Source: Pseudorasbora parva
Lineage: Eukaryota > Chordata > Actinopteri > Cypriniformes > Gobionidae
Assembly: GCF_024679245.1 (NCBI RefSeq)
Contig: NC_090183.1
Coordinates: forward strand, 20,751,207 to 20,815,206
Direction of reading: 5' to 3'
Length of the DNA stretch: 64,000 nt
Shown: piece after piece, positions 35,621-47,272 of the stretch
How positions within the stretch are numbered: the stretch's first letter is position 1
Layout of the letters: each line of letters opens with the position of its first letter
The notes under the pieces: model-generated
What the model saw: the letters and a program-made list of their open reading frames with translations, nothing else
What the model was told of the DNA's origin: nothing
The model's database searches: none
Made by a program: the position numbers and the translations under genes

Positions 35621-36198
35621 CATACATGCGTGACTGCGTCTGTTCAGCGTCGCTAACAATGAAGATGTGCGTTTATTATTTAAAAATATCAATGTAACCC
35701 CATTATTGCAGAGAAATATAATGTAGCGATCCGGTAGTCTAGCTATTTTCTTGGTTAAAGTCGCGCGGTGGCGTTGATAACGAGTTTCTGTGCTCCTGAA
35801 TCTGCAGCGATGCATCCGCACGTGCGCTTCATAATGTAAACAGCACATTAATACAAAACGATGACTCTGACTTGGAACTATCAGTGCATTAAACGATTTT
35901 ATTGCACACCTTCCAGCCAGTCAGAATCTAATATTCAGACAGACCATGGCATTGCTTTAGTTATTGCTAAACTAAAATGTTATGTTATAGTTTGACTTAA
36001 ATTTTCCAGTGAAAACACTAATAACTTGTGCCACAGCTACTTCCTTATGATAATAGATTTACACTTTGAAATAAATATAAATATATCACCAACAAAACTT
36101 TGTTCCATATATTTTTTTCTATATCGTCATAAATATTGTTATCACAAATATTCTTGAAAAATCGATATATATTTTTGAGGCTATATCGACCACCCCTA
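35123..36198. mobile_element. Non-autonomous hAT element inside L2 (1076 bp)
   Basis: The ends TAGGAGTGTGGCATATC and, on the right, GATATATATT...CGACCACCCCTA are diverged inverted repeats of the TAGGGGTG type. No transposase is recognised. A GA microsatellite lies at 35561-35618. Confidence 0.75.
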
Positions 36199-37103
36199 GT
36201 TAAGAGTGATGAGAAAGCGGTCTGAGGTGTGTAATGGAGTAACTAAAGTGTTGTCCGTGGAGCAGTAGCGTGTGTTGACAAGGTCTAATTGGTTACCTGA
36301 TTTGTGAGTAGCCGTAGTAGATACTAACTTAAGGTGGAATGAAGTCAGTAGAGTGGTGAAGTCTGTGGCTAGGTGTTTATCAAGATGAATGTTGAAGTCA
36401 CCAAGAAGAATCAGAGGAGTGCCATCCTCAGGGAAGCTAGAAAGTAACATATCCAACTCCCTCCATCAAAGTTACCGAGGTGACCTGGAGGACGATAGAC
36501 CACTAAAACATGAATTTGAACAGGGTGAGTAATAGTGATTGAGTGTGATTCAAATGAACTGGCCGATAGAGATGGTAAGGGATCAAATTTCCAATCATTT
36601 AAGATAAGCAAACCAGTACCCCCACCTCTCCCGAGGGTCGAGGGGTGTGTGAAAAAATGAAATTAGTTGATAGGGCTACAGGAGTGGCAGCATCCTCTGG
36701 TTTGATCCAGGTCTCAGTTAGGGCAATGAGGATGAGCTGAGAATGAGTCCCAATAGATGAAATAAAGTCTGCTTTGTTTAAGGCAGACTGGCAATTCCAG
36801 AGACCAATTGGAATAGAGAGTAAAGTAGCAGAGGATTTAGGTGGACTGCGCAAATTATTAGGATTGCGGCGTCTCGCGAGTACAGAGCGTGATTTGCGAG
36901 TGCTAGTAGTAATAGTAGAGATTTGAAAGCACATGGTAAATACAGATCAGAGAAAAGGCCAAATAGAAATAAAAAACCTGAACACAAATAATGAAAAGGA
37001 AAACAATACTCAAGTGCCTTGTCGGGGTCCTTGCTCGGGAGGAGTTGCACAGGGAAGAGTTGATGTCTTAACACTCAGTCTTCACACGAGGAGGGCTTCA
37101 CAC

Positions 37104-39206
37104 TTTTATTTAATAAACAAGCACAAAATACATTGAGACTCTTGTTTTGAAATGTATATGGTTTATTATTGCAGGATATGCATTCATATTCAGATGAGGT
37201 TGATAACATATGCACTCTTACAACTGTATACAACATATAAAACATTCGTAAAGAAATACAAGTAAAGTAAACAATCAAAATGTTTTTTTTTCACACATGC
37301 TCCAAAATACATTGTACAGGTCACACATCTATTTTTAGTTGCGAATGTGAGTGAAATGGTCACACAGTTGAGCACTGACTAACCCTTTAATAAATCAGCC
37401 AAATTTTCTTATCAGGCCAGTAACGATGACGTTAAAAACTGACATTGTGGCCGATATATCATATTGTGCATCCCTAGTCCCTAATCATTTCATAACGTCC
37501 TAGTCATTTTTTTTTTTGTTTGTTTTATTTAAAGTAAACAAAATTTAACTGGCTATTATTTTTTGTTTCGGTTATGTCTGTCTTATTCCCATATTAAGTA
37601 AAAAATGTTTGCCATATTAAGGTCAAATTAGAGCAAAATAGTCATGAGCAGTGTCCAAGCCTGCTGCTTCTTATTTTTTCCTCTCTCCCTTCTGCACACG
37701 ACCACCTTCCTTTCTGTTTCTCCCTGTAAAGAACGGCCTGCTGCGATGTGCAGAGTTTGTAAGTGAACTTGTTTGCCGTTAGCTTAGCAACTCTGCTGTG
37801 CTAATTGATTGTGATTGTTGGCATTATCATCATGCTAACAAAGCTTTAATTCTGTCTGCTCAAACAAGCTTGGCTTAAATTTCACCATCTTAACTCTCTG
37901 TTCAGTGTGTGCAGGTTGCCGTAACAGCTGATGATGATATAATAAGCCTAAGTTAACATTTTTTTGTGAAACTTTAGCATGTTCTTGGCTCTAGGTTCAG
38001 CATTTAGACAAAATGTTTCTGCATTGTCCATTATCATGGCAAAAGTAAATTGTAGCTCACTGATTCTTAAGATAAGGGATACAACATGTCCTGTACACAA
38101 AATCCTCTTTGTTAAATAAAGAAAAGAAATGAATCTGTATACATTCACTGCTTACATTTTTAAATAATTTATTTAGTATTATTTTAAATGCATGCTCTAT
38201 ACTTAGAAGATACATGCAGTTTAATTTAATGCCGCAATGTACATCTCACAATGTAAAACTGTCAAATTGTTTAAAATTACAACAAATTCAAAAAACATAC
38301 CTATAAATTGAAGGTCAGAGATATGCAAGATATACTATACAAAAAGTACATTTGGAATTGTATTTTATATTCATAAACGTCTATCAAAGTTTTTATATTT
38401 TAAACAACCAATGTTAAAGTCTCTGTGATCACAGCTTTTACCCCTTTGCTGTTTTTATCAAAAGAGACTCAAAATAATTTTCTAAGTGTTAACATAATTT
38501 GAAACGGTCTACTGTGTTAAGTGTCTGCTTTTATTTGTGTACACACACAATAATTTTTTTTTGTTGTTGTTGCTTTTTTGCAAAATAAAGAAAACAAACA
38601 GGATGCACATTCTGCCGTCTCTATCCCAGTGAATTCCATTCTGAAACTGTGACAATGAACTGTAAATTAAGTCAGGGACACCTAACGACTGTTGGGCCAG
38701 TTTTGCATGAATTGCAAGATTTGGTTGTTACGACTGATCATGCTTTAAACACACTGAATCACCTAAGAGTTGCGTTGTCTATGTTTATAGTCAGTGTGAA
38801 AAATCATGCAGTGTGCTGTATCTAAAGATTCTAGTCTTAGAATTTAAGAACCAGCTGTTGCCAGTCATCCTCACAAAGATTTTATTAAACATGTTTAATA
38901 TTTGGGACTGGCACAGGTGATTATGCTAAGGAGATGTGTTCCCTGTCAAACATTATTCTTGTAATTTTATCAAACACAATCTTCTTGATGTTTCTTTTTA
39001 TGAATACATAAGTTAACATTGCATGTCAAGCTTGCATCCACCGTTTAAACACAAGAGGATTTCCAAATATAGGGCTGAATAGAAAAAAAAGGTATCAGTG
39101 GGTCTGTCCAGTAATTTACAATGAACCTAAGACAAACTGCAACCTTTGCAGAGAAGCATTTCTGTGTCCCAGACTGACTGAAAGCAGCATACGATGACAG
39201 ACATAT
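37104..39206. other. No gene seen
   Basis: AT-rich intronic sequence. A segment reading CCGATATATCATATTGTGCATCCCTA ends at 37476 and resembles the inverted end of 31543. Beyond that no open frame, repeat terminus or RNA gene was recognised. Confidence 0.5.
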
Positions 39207-39531
39207 CCAGCGCCGCGCAGGCTGCTTGAAAGCTTCAAATCTGGCAAGCGGAAAACGGATGATGTCGAGTCGTCCATATTTTTTTACGGTCTATGGTTCA
39301 GAATGACTGCTTAAAGAGACAGTGCACCCAAAAATTTAAAATTTAAACGGAGCCCCCAAAGCAGCCTGGTTACAAACTTTCTTCAAAATATCTTCTTTTG
39401 TGTTCAGCAGAACAAATAAACTCAATCATGAGGCAGAGTAAATGTTGACAGAATTTTTATTTTTGGGTGAGCCATCCCTTTAAAGTGCACCAATATAATA
39501 ACCTAAAGAGTTCTTTAGAAATTAATAAAAG
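39207..39531. repeat. 325-bp direct duplication, copy 1 (with MITE)
   Basis: About 97% identical to 40409-40738. Both copies contain a common fish MITE whose ends are AAAGAGACAGTGCACCCAAA and its partial complement TTTGGGTGAGCCATCCCTTT (here about 39313-39482). Confidence 0.85.
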
Positions 39532-40408
39532 GTAGGCCTATTGTTCTTTTTAATGGATAATATATTATAATATTCCATACAATAACAAAGCTTGGCAGAC
39601 TTATTTTTCTAGACATTATACCGGTTAATTAATAGATTATAGCCTAATTAATGTTATACATTTATTTTTTAGCTATAGGCTATATTAATAATAAATAATC
39701 CTGTCATATAAAGTTTGACATTTAAAAAATATTTAGATAAAATTGGACAAATAATTGCAAAACACTATAGTCATAATAGTAAAATAATAAAGAAAATTGT
39801 ATTTAATTTAATTTTTGAATTTCAGAACATTTTTTGTCAGTAAACTGGTTCAGAACAAGCCTGCAGTCTCCCTCTCAGATACTGAAGCTTTCGCGCCTTG
39901 ATCGCCCCCGGTGACCGGTCCCAGTATAGTCGCCCCTCTGTGTTTTCTAATGGACGCGAGGCAAACTAAACAATAAAATTACACCTTAAATATTTTTTCC
40001 CCAAAGTTAGTTTATGTCATTGAAGGCAGTTATCATCACGATGATTTCATTTCAAGTGTTCGTTTTTAAAATAAGTTTAATTTTAGTTAGTTATTTGATG
40101 CTATAAAACAGGGGGTGTGACGTCATGATTGACAGCTGAGATCGACGTCTTCTCTGAGTGAAGTTGTCACTGAGGCACTAACAGACTTTTTTCTGGATTT
40201 TTGGGGGCAGATTGGAGCTTTAGCTTTAATTTCTACATTTCCACAACTGTTTATTTCACACCAACATAATTCATTGTTCTGCATCTGTGAGAGTGTGGGC
40301 GGGCTTTTGATATCGCAGCTATCAAATGCCCGCCCCGTTCCTGCTGTACTTCCTGCTCTCTACTGAGCAACTCCGGTCCCAAAATCGCTATTGCGCAGAC
40401 TCGGTCCC
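39532..40408. other. Spacer between the two 325-bp copies; no gene seen
   Basis: AT-rich in the left half; more GC-rich from 40130 onward, ending in ACTCGGTCCCAAGATGTCA. No coding or RNA features were recognised. Confidence 0.5.
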
Positions 40409-40738
40409 AAGATGTCAGCGCCGCGCAGGCTGCCTGAAAGCTTCAAATCTGGCAAGGGGAAAACGGATGATGTCGAGTCGTCCATATTTTTTTATGGTCT
40501 ATGGTTCAGAATGACTGCTTAAAGAGACAGTGCACCCAAAAATTTGAAATTTAAACGGAGCCCCCAAAGCAGCCTGGTTACAAACTTTCTTCAAAATATC
40601 TTCTTTTGTGTTCAGCAGAACAAATAAACTCAATCATGAGGCAGAGTAAATGTTGACAGAATTTTTATTTTTGGGTGAGCCATCCCTTTAAAGTGCACCA
40701 ATATAATAACCTAAAGAGTTCTTTAATAATTAATAAAA
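40409..40738. repeat. 325-bp direct duplication, copy 2
   Basis: Same content and orientation as copy 1, with few substitutions. Its right edge coincides with the left TSD of the following hAT. Confidence 0.85.
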
Positions 40739-40976
40739 AAGGGGTTTCCAATCTTTTTTCATTTGAGAGCTACTTTTTAAAAATGAAAGTCGCCAAGAGC
40801 TACTCATGTTCTACAATACTTAAAACTCTTAAATGATGCATCATAATTTTCATATTAACAACTATCCAAACTGTTTTACACCTGAAAGAGTATGGTAGAA
40901 GTTCCAGTAGTCGGTACCAATACCATAAACATTTTACGGTACTAAGTACCAATTTTGGTACCACAGCAAAATATTT

Positions 40977-41039
<63 letters not shown>

Positions 41040-41896
41040 TATTTATCTATTTTTTAAAAATCAATTAAATGCAATACATTTATTATTTATGATGATAATT
41101 ATTCATCGATATAAGTAAATCATATATAAACATTTAAAGGCTGTTTAAAAAGTAATCATTGTTTATACATAAAATATCAAGTGAAAAATAAGGAACCATC
41201 TAGGCATAATTATTATTATTAGTAGAGACGTATTATTATTACATAGAGATGTAGTTAAATCTACTGTATAGGCTGCCTAATATATTCTGTCAATTTCTCC
41301 ATGTTAAACTTCACGTTAAACTAAACTTTTATTTTGACGGGTTGCCGTGAAGACCTTTGAGTGTCTGTGTTCATATGACAGCTTTCTTAAACGAAACGTT
41401 TAATTCTCATGAAGTGACAGTTTATGCGTTCGTGTGTCCTCATAGTGGCACATGGCAGAGAGACACGGTGTGTGTGTGTGTGTGGGGCGCGCGCTGACGT
41501 GCCCTCGCATCTGCGCCCATTATTCACACAGAGACGCAAAATTTGCAGGAGTAATATTTAAATAGTAATTTGCAGTTTAATATTCACAGACACTAGTATA
41601 TATTCGGCTACAGTTTGGAGCCCTGCGCTTGGATTACCGTGAAAGATGCGTGTACCGAATATATTCGGGAGTTGGTAGGCTACTACCGGCAACAGAAATG
41701 CTGGTATCGTCTTTTTTTTCTTTTTTTGACACTACTAACATGGTACTAAAGTAGCCTACCTGTACTTGTGACAACTCTACATTTGCATTTTTACATTTAC
41801 ATTTGTTCATAAATAAAAAATTCTACTCTGATTAGATGCAAAGTAGCCTACGTCTTGGCTAGTGGTAGCTCGCGAGCAACATGTTGGAGACCCCTG
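40739..41896. mobile_element. Non-autonomous hAT element (1158 bp)
   Basis: The left end AAGGGGTTTCCAATC and the right end TGTTGGAGACCCCTG are imperfect inverted repeats. Flanks TAATAAAA and AAATAAAA agree at 7 of 8. Subterminal GAGAGCTACTT/TAGCTCGCGAGC motifs match a common hAT type. An ATTT microsatellite occupies 40975-41041. No transposase is seen. Confidence 0.7.
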
Positions 41897-42119
41897 AAAT
41901 AAAATAATCAATAAAATGTGTTCTGTTGCAAGTTTACATATGCCTAGTTGTTTGATTCATTGTTTGATTGTCACTCATCACTCTTTAATTGCCAAGTTCA
42001 TAAATGATTTTCCAAAACTGATTCAAAACTGATTTGGAAACCAAAACTTACACACAATATAACTTATTTATTGAGAGGAGCAATTAATTGACTGATAGAC
42101 AACTACTTTGTAAGTGTTT

Positions 42120-45100
42120 GTAACTTTTCTCATTTGATTGTTTGTTCATTTGTTGTTGGATAAGTGTGTCTGTGTAGTGCAGTGGTGTGTATTATTAGTT
42201 TTGGTGTATTCTCACGGTGTGTGTGGGAGTTAGCATTTGTTGAGTTAGCATTTGTTTGGTCATTGCCACGTTGGGAGTGAGTTTGTTGGGGGCGTTCCCA
42301 GCTGCTTTCAATAACGATACTCAGGTGAGTATAAATAGCGTGATAGTCCGCGGCAGCGGAAGCGGCAGTGTGAAGCCCTCCTTGTGTGAAGACCAACAAG
42401 TGTAAAGACCTCAACTCTTCCCTGTGCAACTCCGCCCGAGCAAGGACCCCGGCAAGGCACTTGAGTATCATCTTCGTTTTCATTATTTGTGTTCGGTTCT
42501 TTTATAATTCCTATCTGGCCTTTTCTCTGATCTGTATTCACCATGTGCTTTCAAATCTCAACTATAACTACTAGCACTCGTAAATCACGTTCTGTACGCA
42601 CGAGATGCCGCAATCCTAATAATTTGCGCTATATCGTAACATCCTCTGCTTCTTTACTCTCTATTCCAATTGGCCTCTGGAATTGCCAGTCGGCTGTAAA
42701 CAAAGCAGACTTTATTTCATCTATTGGGACTCATTCTCAGCTCAGCTTCATGGCCCTAACTGAGACCTGGATCAAACCAGAGGACACTGCCACTCCTGCA
42801 GCCCTCTCAACCAATTTAACTTTTTCACACACTCCTCGGCCTATTGGGAGGGGTGGGGGTACTGGTTTGCTTATCTCAAATGATTGGAAATTTGATCCAT
42901 TACCGTCTCTACCGGCCAATTCATTTGAATCGCACTCAATCACTATTACTCACCCTGTTAAAATCCATGTGGTAGTGGTCTATCGTCCTCCAGGTCACCT
43001 CGGTAACTTTGTGGAGGAGTTGGATGTGTTACTTTCTAGCTTCCCTGAGGATGGCACTCCACTGATTCTGCTTGGTGACTTCAACATCCATCTTGATAAA
43101 TACCTAGCTGCAGACTTCAGCACTCTACTGACTTCATTTGACCTTAAGTTAGTATCTACTACGGCTACTCACAGATCAGGTAACCAATTAGACCTTGTCT
43201 ACACACGCAACTGCTCCACGGACAACACTTTAGTTACTCCATTACACACCTCAGACCACTTTCTCATCACTCTTAACCTCATACTGACTCCTGAAACAAC
43301 ACGTACTCCTACACAGATTAGCTTTCGGCATAATCTACGCTCACTCTCTCCCTCTCGCCTATCCACTATGGTTTCATCTTCACTCCCTCCACCTGCTCAG
43401 TTCTCAGCACTGGACACTAACAGTGCTACTGACACTCTTTGCTCCACTCTAACATCCTCCTTAGACAGTTTTTGCCCCCTTTCATCCAGACCAGCCCGCC
43501 CCACCCCATCTGCCCCCTGGCTGTCTGATGTTCTCCGTGAACATCGCTCTGGACTCAGGGCGGCAGAGAGGAAATGGCAGAAATCTAAAAACTGTACTGA
43601 CCTTACCTTTTATCAGTCTCTTCTCTCTTCTTTCTCTACAAATGTCTCCACTGCAAAAACAACATACTACCACAACAAAATCAACAATTGCTCTGACTCT
43701 CGTAAACTCTTTAAAACATTCTCCTCTCTCCTTTGTCCTCCTCCTCCCCCTCCTTCATCAACTCTTACAGCTGATGACTTTGCATCATTTTTCACAAACA
43801 AAACAGCTCTCATTAGCAAACAGTTCTCCTCATCACAAACTGACAGGCACATCTCAACAACTAACACGAACACGCTTCCATCCTTCTCTCCGCTCTCCGA
43901 GGCAGATATTTCTAAACTCATCCTTTCCAATCACCCTACTACCTGTCCACTTGATCCTATACCCATTCACCTCCTTCAGGCTATTTCTTCTTCAATCACT
44001 CCTGCACTCACTCACATTGTCAACACTTCTCTTCACATGGGAACCTTTCCCACAGCATTTAAGCAGGCTCGGGTAACCCCACTGCTTAAGAAACCCTCTC
44101 TGAATCCAGCACTTTTAGAAAACTACCGACCGGTTTCACTTCTGCCTTTCATTGCAAAGACCCTTGAGCGAGTTGTGTTCAATCAACTCTCTATGTTTCT
44201 TGAACGGGACAACCTCCTAGACAACAACCAATCCGGCTTCAAAAGCGGCCATTCGACTGAGACTGCCTTGCTCTTGGTAACTGAGGCACTGAGACTGGCA
44301 AAAGCAGCTTCCAAATCCTCAGTGCTCATTCTGCTGGATCTGTCTGCTGCTTTTGACACAGTTAACCACCAGATCCTCCTGTCAACACTTAAGAAGACGG
44401 GGATCTCAGGAACTGCTCTCCAGTAGGTCCTACAGGGTGTCATGGAGAGGTGAAGTGTCTAAGTCACATCATCTAGCTACTGGGGTTCCACAGGGCTCAG
44501 TCCTTGGACCACTTCTCTTCTCCATCTACATGTCATCATTAGGTTCTGTCATTCAGAAACACGGCTTCTCCTATCAATGCTATGCTGATGACACTCAACT
44601 CTACTTCACATTTCAACCAGATGATCCTACAGTCAGTGTTCGTATCGCTGCCTGTCTGACAGACATTTCTGACTGGATGGAAGAGCATCTTCTTAAACTC
44701 AATCTTGCAAAGACAGAATTACTTGTTTTCTCAACCAACCCTGCACTTCATCAAAATTTCTCCATTCAGCTTGGTTCATCGACGATAACTCCATCAAGGA
44801 CAGCAAGAAACCTTGGAGTTGTGATTGATGACCAGTTAAACTTCACTGACCACATTACTGCTACAGCCCTGTCCTGCAGATTTGCTTTATACAACATTGG
44901 AAAGATCAGACTCTTCCTATCAGAACAGGCTGCACAACTCCTGGTTCAAGCTCTTGTTCTCTCCAGACTGGACTATTGTAATGCTCTTCTGGCTGGGCTT
45001 CCAGCATGCACTATCAAACCCTTGCAGCTGATCCAGAATGCAGCGGCGAGAGTGGTCTTTAATGAGCCGAAGAGAGCGCATGTTACGCCTCTCTTCATCA

Positions 45101-45930
45101 AACTGCACTGGTTGCCAATGGCTGCTCGCATCAAATTCAAGGCACTAGTTCTCGCCTACAAAACAACCACTGGCTCTGCACCAATATACCTAAACTCACT
45201 TGTTCAGACTTACACACCCTCCAGAAGCTTGCGTTCTGCGAGCGAGCGGCGCCTCGTTGTTCCATCCCAAAGAGGCATGAAATCGCTCTCACGGACATTT
45301 TCCTGGACCGTTCCCACCTGGTGGAATGACCTGCCGATCTCAATTCGTGCTGCCGAGTCTGTAGCCATTTTTAAAAAAACATCTTAAGACACATCTTTTC
45401 CAATTGCACTTGACCAATACAGAATAGCACTTACTGATCACCACAGCAACGACCAAAAAGCGCACACTCCTGGATCATATCTACGTCTCTCATCCGGATT
45501 TGTGCCTTCAGGCGGGTGTGTTACATAGTTATCATAACTATCAAAATCCAGTGTTCTGTATTTTGCGTACGTGAGTTTTTGTTGTAGATGGCTATTGCTG
45601 CGCGTTTAGCTAGAATGCCATACAAAACCAACCCATTGGGCCACTGAATCTGCATTAACGACAACAGCTGGGGCAACAGTATTAGTCCTAATGGGTTGTT
45701 ATCATAGCTATCAAAATCCAGTGTTTGGCATTTTGCGTATGTGAGTTTTTGTTGTAGATGTCTAAAAAAAAAAAAAAAAAAATTGTGTACTGTTCTAATT
45801 AATTGAGATTTCTTACAGCTCTTACAGGTTGTTGGCCTTGTCTGTTTCGTTGCTTTGCTTCTATTACTCTCCCCTTTTTTGTAAGTCGCTTTGGATAAAA
45901 GCGTCTGCTAAATGATTAAATGTAAATGTT
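42120..45930 (+). mobile_element. L2-type LINE, sense copy, near full length
   Basis: A 5' leader with a TATAAAT (near 42331) and a GCGGCAGCGGAAGCGG stretch precedes ORF2. ORF2 carries endonuclease and RT with one break. The 3' end has an A run, CTCTTACAGGTTGTTGGCC, and the conserved tail GCTTTGGATAAAAGCG with a CGCTTT/AAAGCG hairpin. That tail is the known RT recognition end shared by fish L2 LINEs and their SINE partners. The 5' boundary is approximate. Confidence 0.9.
42543..45387 (+). pseudogene. L2 ORF2 (EN-RT) broken by a 23-bp deletion
   Basis: The first frame, 42543-44426, starts with ATG. It includes endonuclease motifs LWNCQSAVNKADF, TETWIKPED, VYRPPGHLG, LLGDFNIHLDKY and SDHFLI, then RT motifs RVTPLLKKPS, NYRPVSLLPF, SGFKSGHSTETALL and LDLSAAFDTVNH. 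At ACTGCTCTCCAG|TAGGTCC, 23 bases present in the antisense copy are missing, creating an immediate TAG. The second frame continues to 45387 with GVPQGSVLGPLLF, CYADDTQLYF, LAKTELLVF, NLGVVIDDQLNF and the C-terminal PTWWNDLPISIR. Apart from that deletion the protein is nearly complete. Confidence 0.9.
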
Positions 45931-46486
45931 ATTTCCAATATAAAAAGTGATTGTGGACTGGATTTTTTTGTACATTTTATCACAGTCTTGGGCATGTCAA
46001 AGATTAGTAACAACACTGGCTTTGATGCATTGTTAGTTTTTGTGCAGCATCAGATTTACATTTATATGCAGTTATTATACTATTATACAAAAGCCAGAAA
46101 CTAACCTTTTTATTTTTTATTTTTAGCACAGGCCTATCTAAAGGGTTAATGGTGCCACCTGGTTATAAACTGTAAAAATGACATTTTACCTCTTCCCAGC
46201 AGGGAAAACCATCAACAATCAAGAATGCATGAGTATATAGCATTGTGACTTTGCAATCAAAAAATGTGGTCATAATGGAAGTCAATGGGGCAAAAACAGC
46301 CACGAACAGTAAATGAGGGAGAAAAATCTCATCCTTTACAAAAACTAACAATGCATCAAAGCTAAAGTTGTTACTAATCTTTGACATGCTCAATATTGTG
46401 ATAAGAGATTGAAAATAAGTCATTTTGTGTGCATGTTGTTTTTTTCCAAATCAGTTTTGAAAATAATTTATGAATTTGGCAATTAA

Positions 46487-47175
46487 AGGTGCACTATGCA
46501 GCTTTCCGTCCACTAGAGGTCACCTATTCAAAACAAAGGCGTAGTTTGATGACGCCAAGTTTGAGCGCAGCATCTTGGGACATGTGGTCTTCACCTCACA
46601 GCCGGTTGAAAATAAGACTCGGGCAGAAATCATGTTGATGGATGCGGTTATTAACGTTACTGTAGTATGAAGCAGAGCAGGACCGAGTGTTGTGGAGCTT
46701 AGCACGGCCGCTGGACCGATTGTTACACAAACATCCGCCTCGCGAACACCAGGACTTTTATTATGACGGGACGGGACACAGTCGCCGGGCACACGCACTA
46801 TTTCTGCTTTTCCGGTAATACAGTTTATTGTTTATTATATTAGATACACTTAAGTGTGTTTAAAATTGTTATGACGTTACTCTGTGCGTTTGCTCAGCGG
46901 CTGCTGTGACACTTGTTTACACTGCTAAGAGAAAAGTTCTTCTGGCAAATGGAACCGGAAACTGAGGGTAACGCAATTATGATGCAATTGACAGGCAACT
47001 CCCTCAAACGCTATGCTCAAACGTCCCGGGTCATTGGTTAAAACAGCAATTTTCTCACAATTTACAAATAGTTGGAAACATTTGGGATATTGCAAGTACT
47101 CAACTGAACAAAATATATAACACTGGCCTGGTGTCTTTAGGATATTTTACTGCAAAAATACTACATAGTGCACCT
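46487..47175. mobile_element. TTAA-type DNA element (about 690 bp)
   Basis: The left end AAAGGTGCACTATGCAGC follows TTAA (46483-46486). The right end CTACATAGTGCACC is its complement, followed by TTTT where TTAA would be expected. Internal CCACTAGAGG is common in fish elements of this type. A 92-codon frame on the minus strand is not like known proteins. Confidence 0.65.
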
Positions 47176-47200
47176 TTTTCAAAAAGAGGTTTTTGTTTTT

Positions 47201-47201
47201 G

Positions 47202-47271
<70 letters not shown>

Positions 47272-47272
47272 G
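47201..47272. repeat. ATT microsatellite
   Basis: About 24 uninterrupted ATT units. Confidence 0.98.

Larger units (their letters stand above)
32985..36934 (-). pseudogene. L2 EN-RT pseudogene (antisense copy)
   Basis: Successive fragments lie at 36599-36934 and 36196-36456 (endonuclease), then after the hAT insertion at 34265-34786 (linker), 33745-34257 (RT palm with AAFDTVNH and YADDTQLY), 33263-33727 (RT thumb region) and 32985-33299 (C-terminus). Some breaks are single-base frameshifts. The GVPQGSVLGPLLF motif is damaged (it reads GVPQGLVLLLF). Confidence 0.85.
32793..37103 (-). mobile_element. L2-type LINE, antisense copy, split by a hAT
   Basis: Read on the minus strand it has a 5' leader, an ATG equivalent near 36934, endonuclease fragments (LWNCQSALNKADF, TETWIKPEDAATP, LLGDFNIHLDKH), RT fragments (ARVTPLLKK, SGFKSGHSTETALL, LDLSAAFDTVNH, YADDTQLY), and a 3' end with the CTTGGATAAAAGCGTCTGC tail at 32805-32835. 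Frames are broken several times. The 5' end is truncated relative to the copy at 42-46 kb. A 1076-bp hAT element sits inside the endonuclease/RT linker. The family closely matches the second copy. Confidence 0.9.
41985..46486. mobile_element. Palindromic TTAA-flanked element, split by an L2 LINE
   Basis: The left end is TTAATTGCCAAGTTCATAAA at 41985 and the right end is the complement, ending TTGGCAATTAA at 46486. The arms match in inverted order: 41989-42085 with 46390-46482, and 45969-46055 with 46335-46412. The left arm is interrupted by the L2 LINE at about 42120-45930. Without the LINE the element would be roughly 0.7 kb. The TTAA flanks suggest a piggyBac-like or Kolobok-like transposase. 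Confidence 0.7.

Noticed and set aside
46520..46798. 92-codon minus-strand protein in the TTAA element at 46.5 kb
   Set aside because: No known motif and no sign of selection; likely a chance frame in a non-autonomous element.
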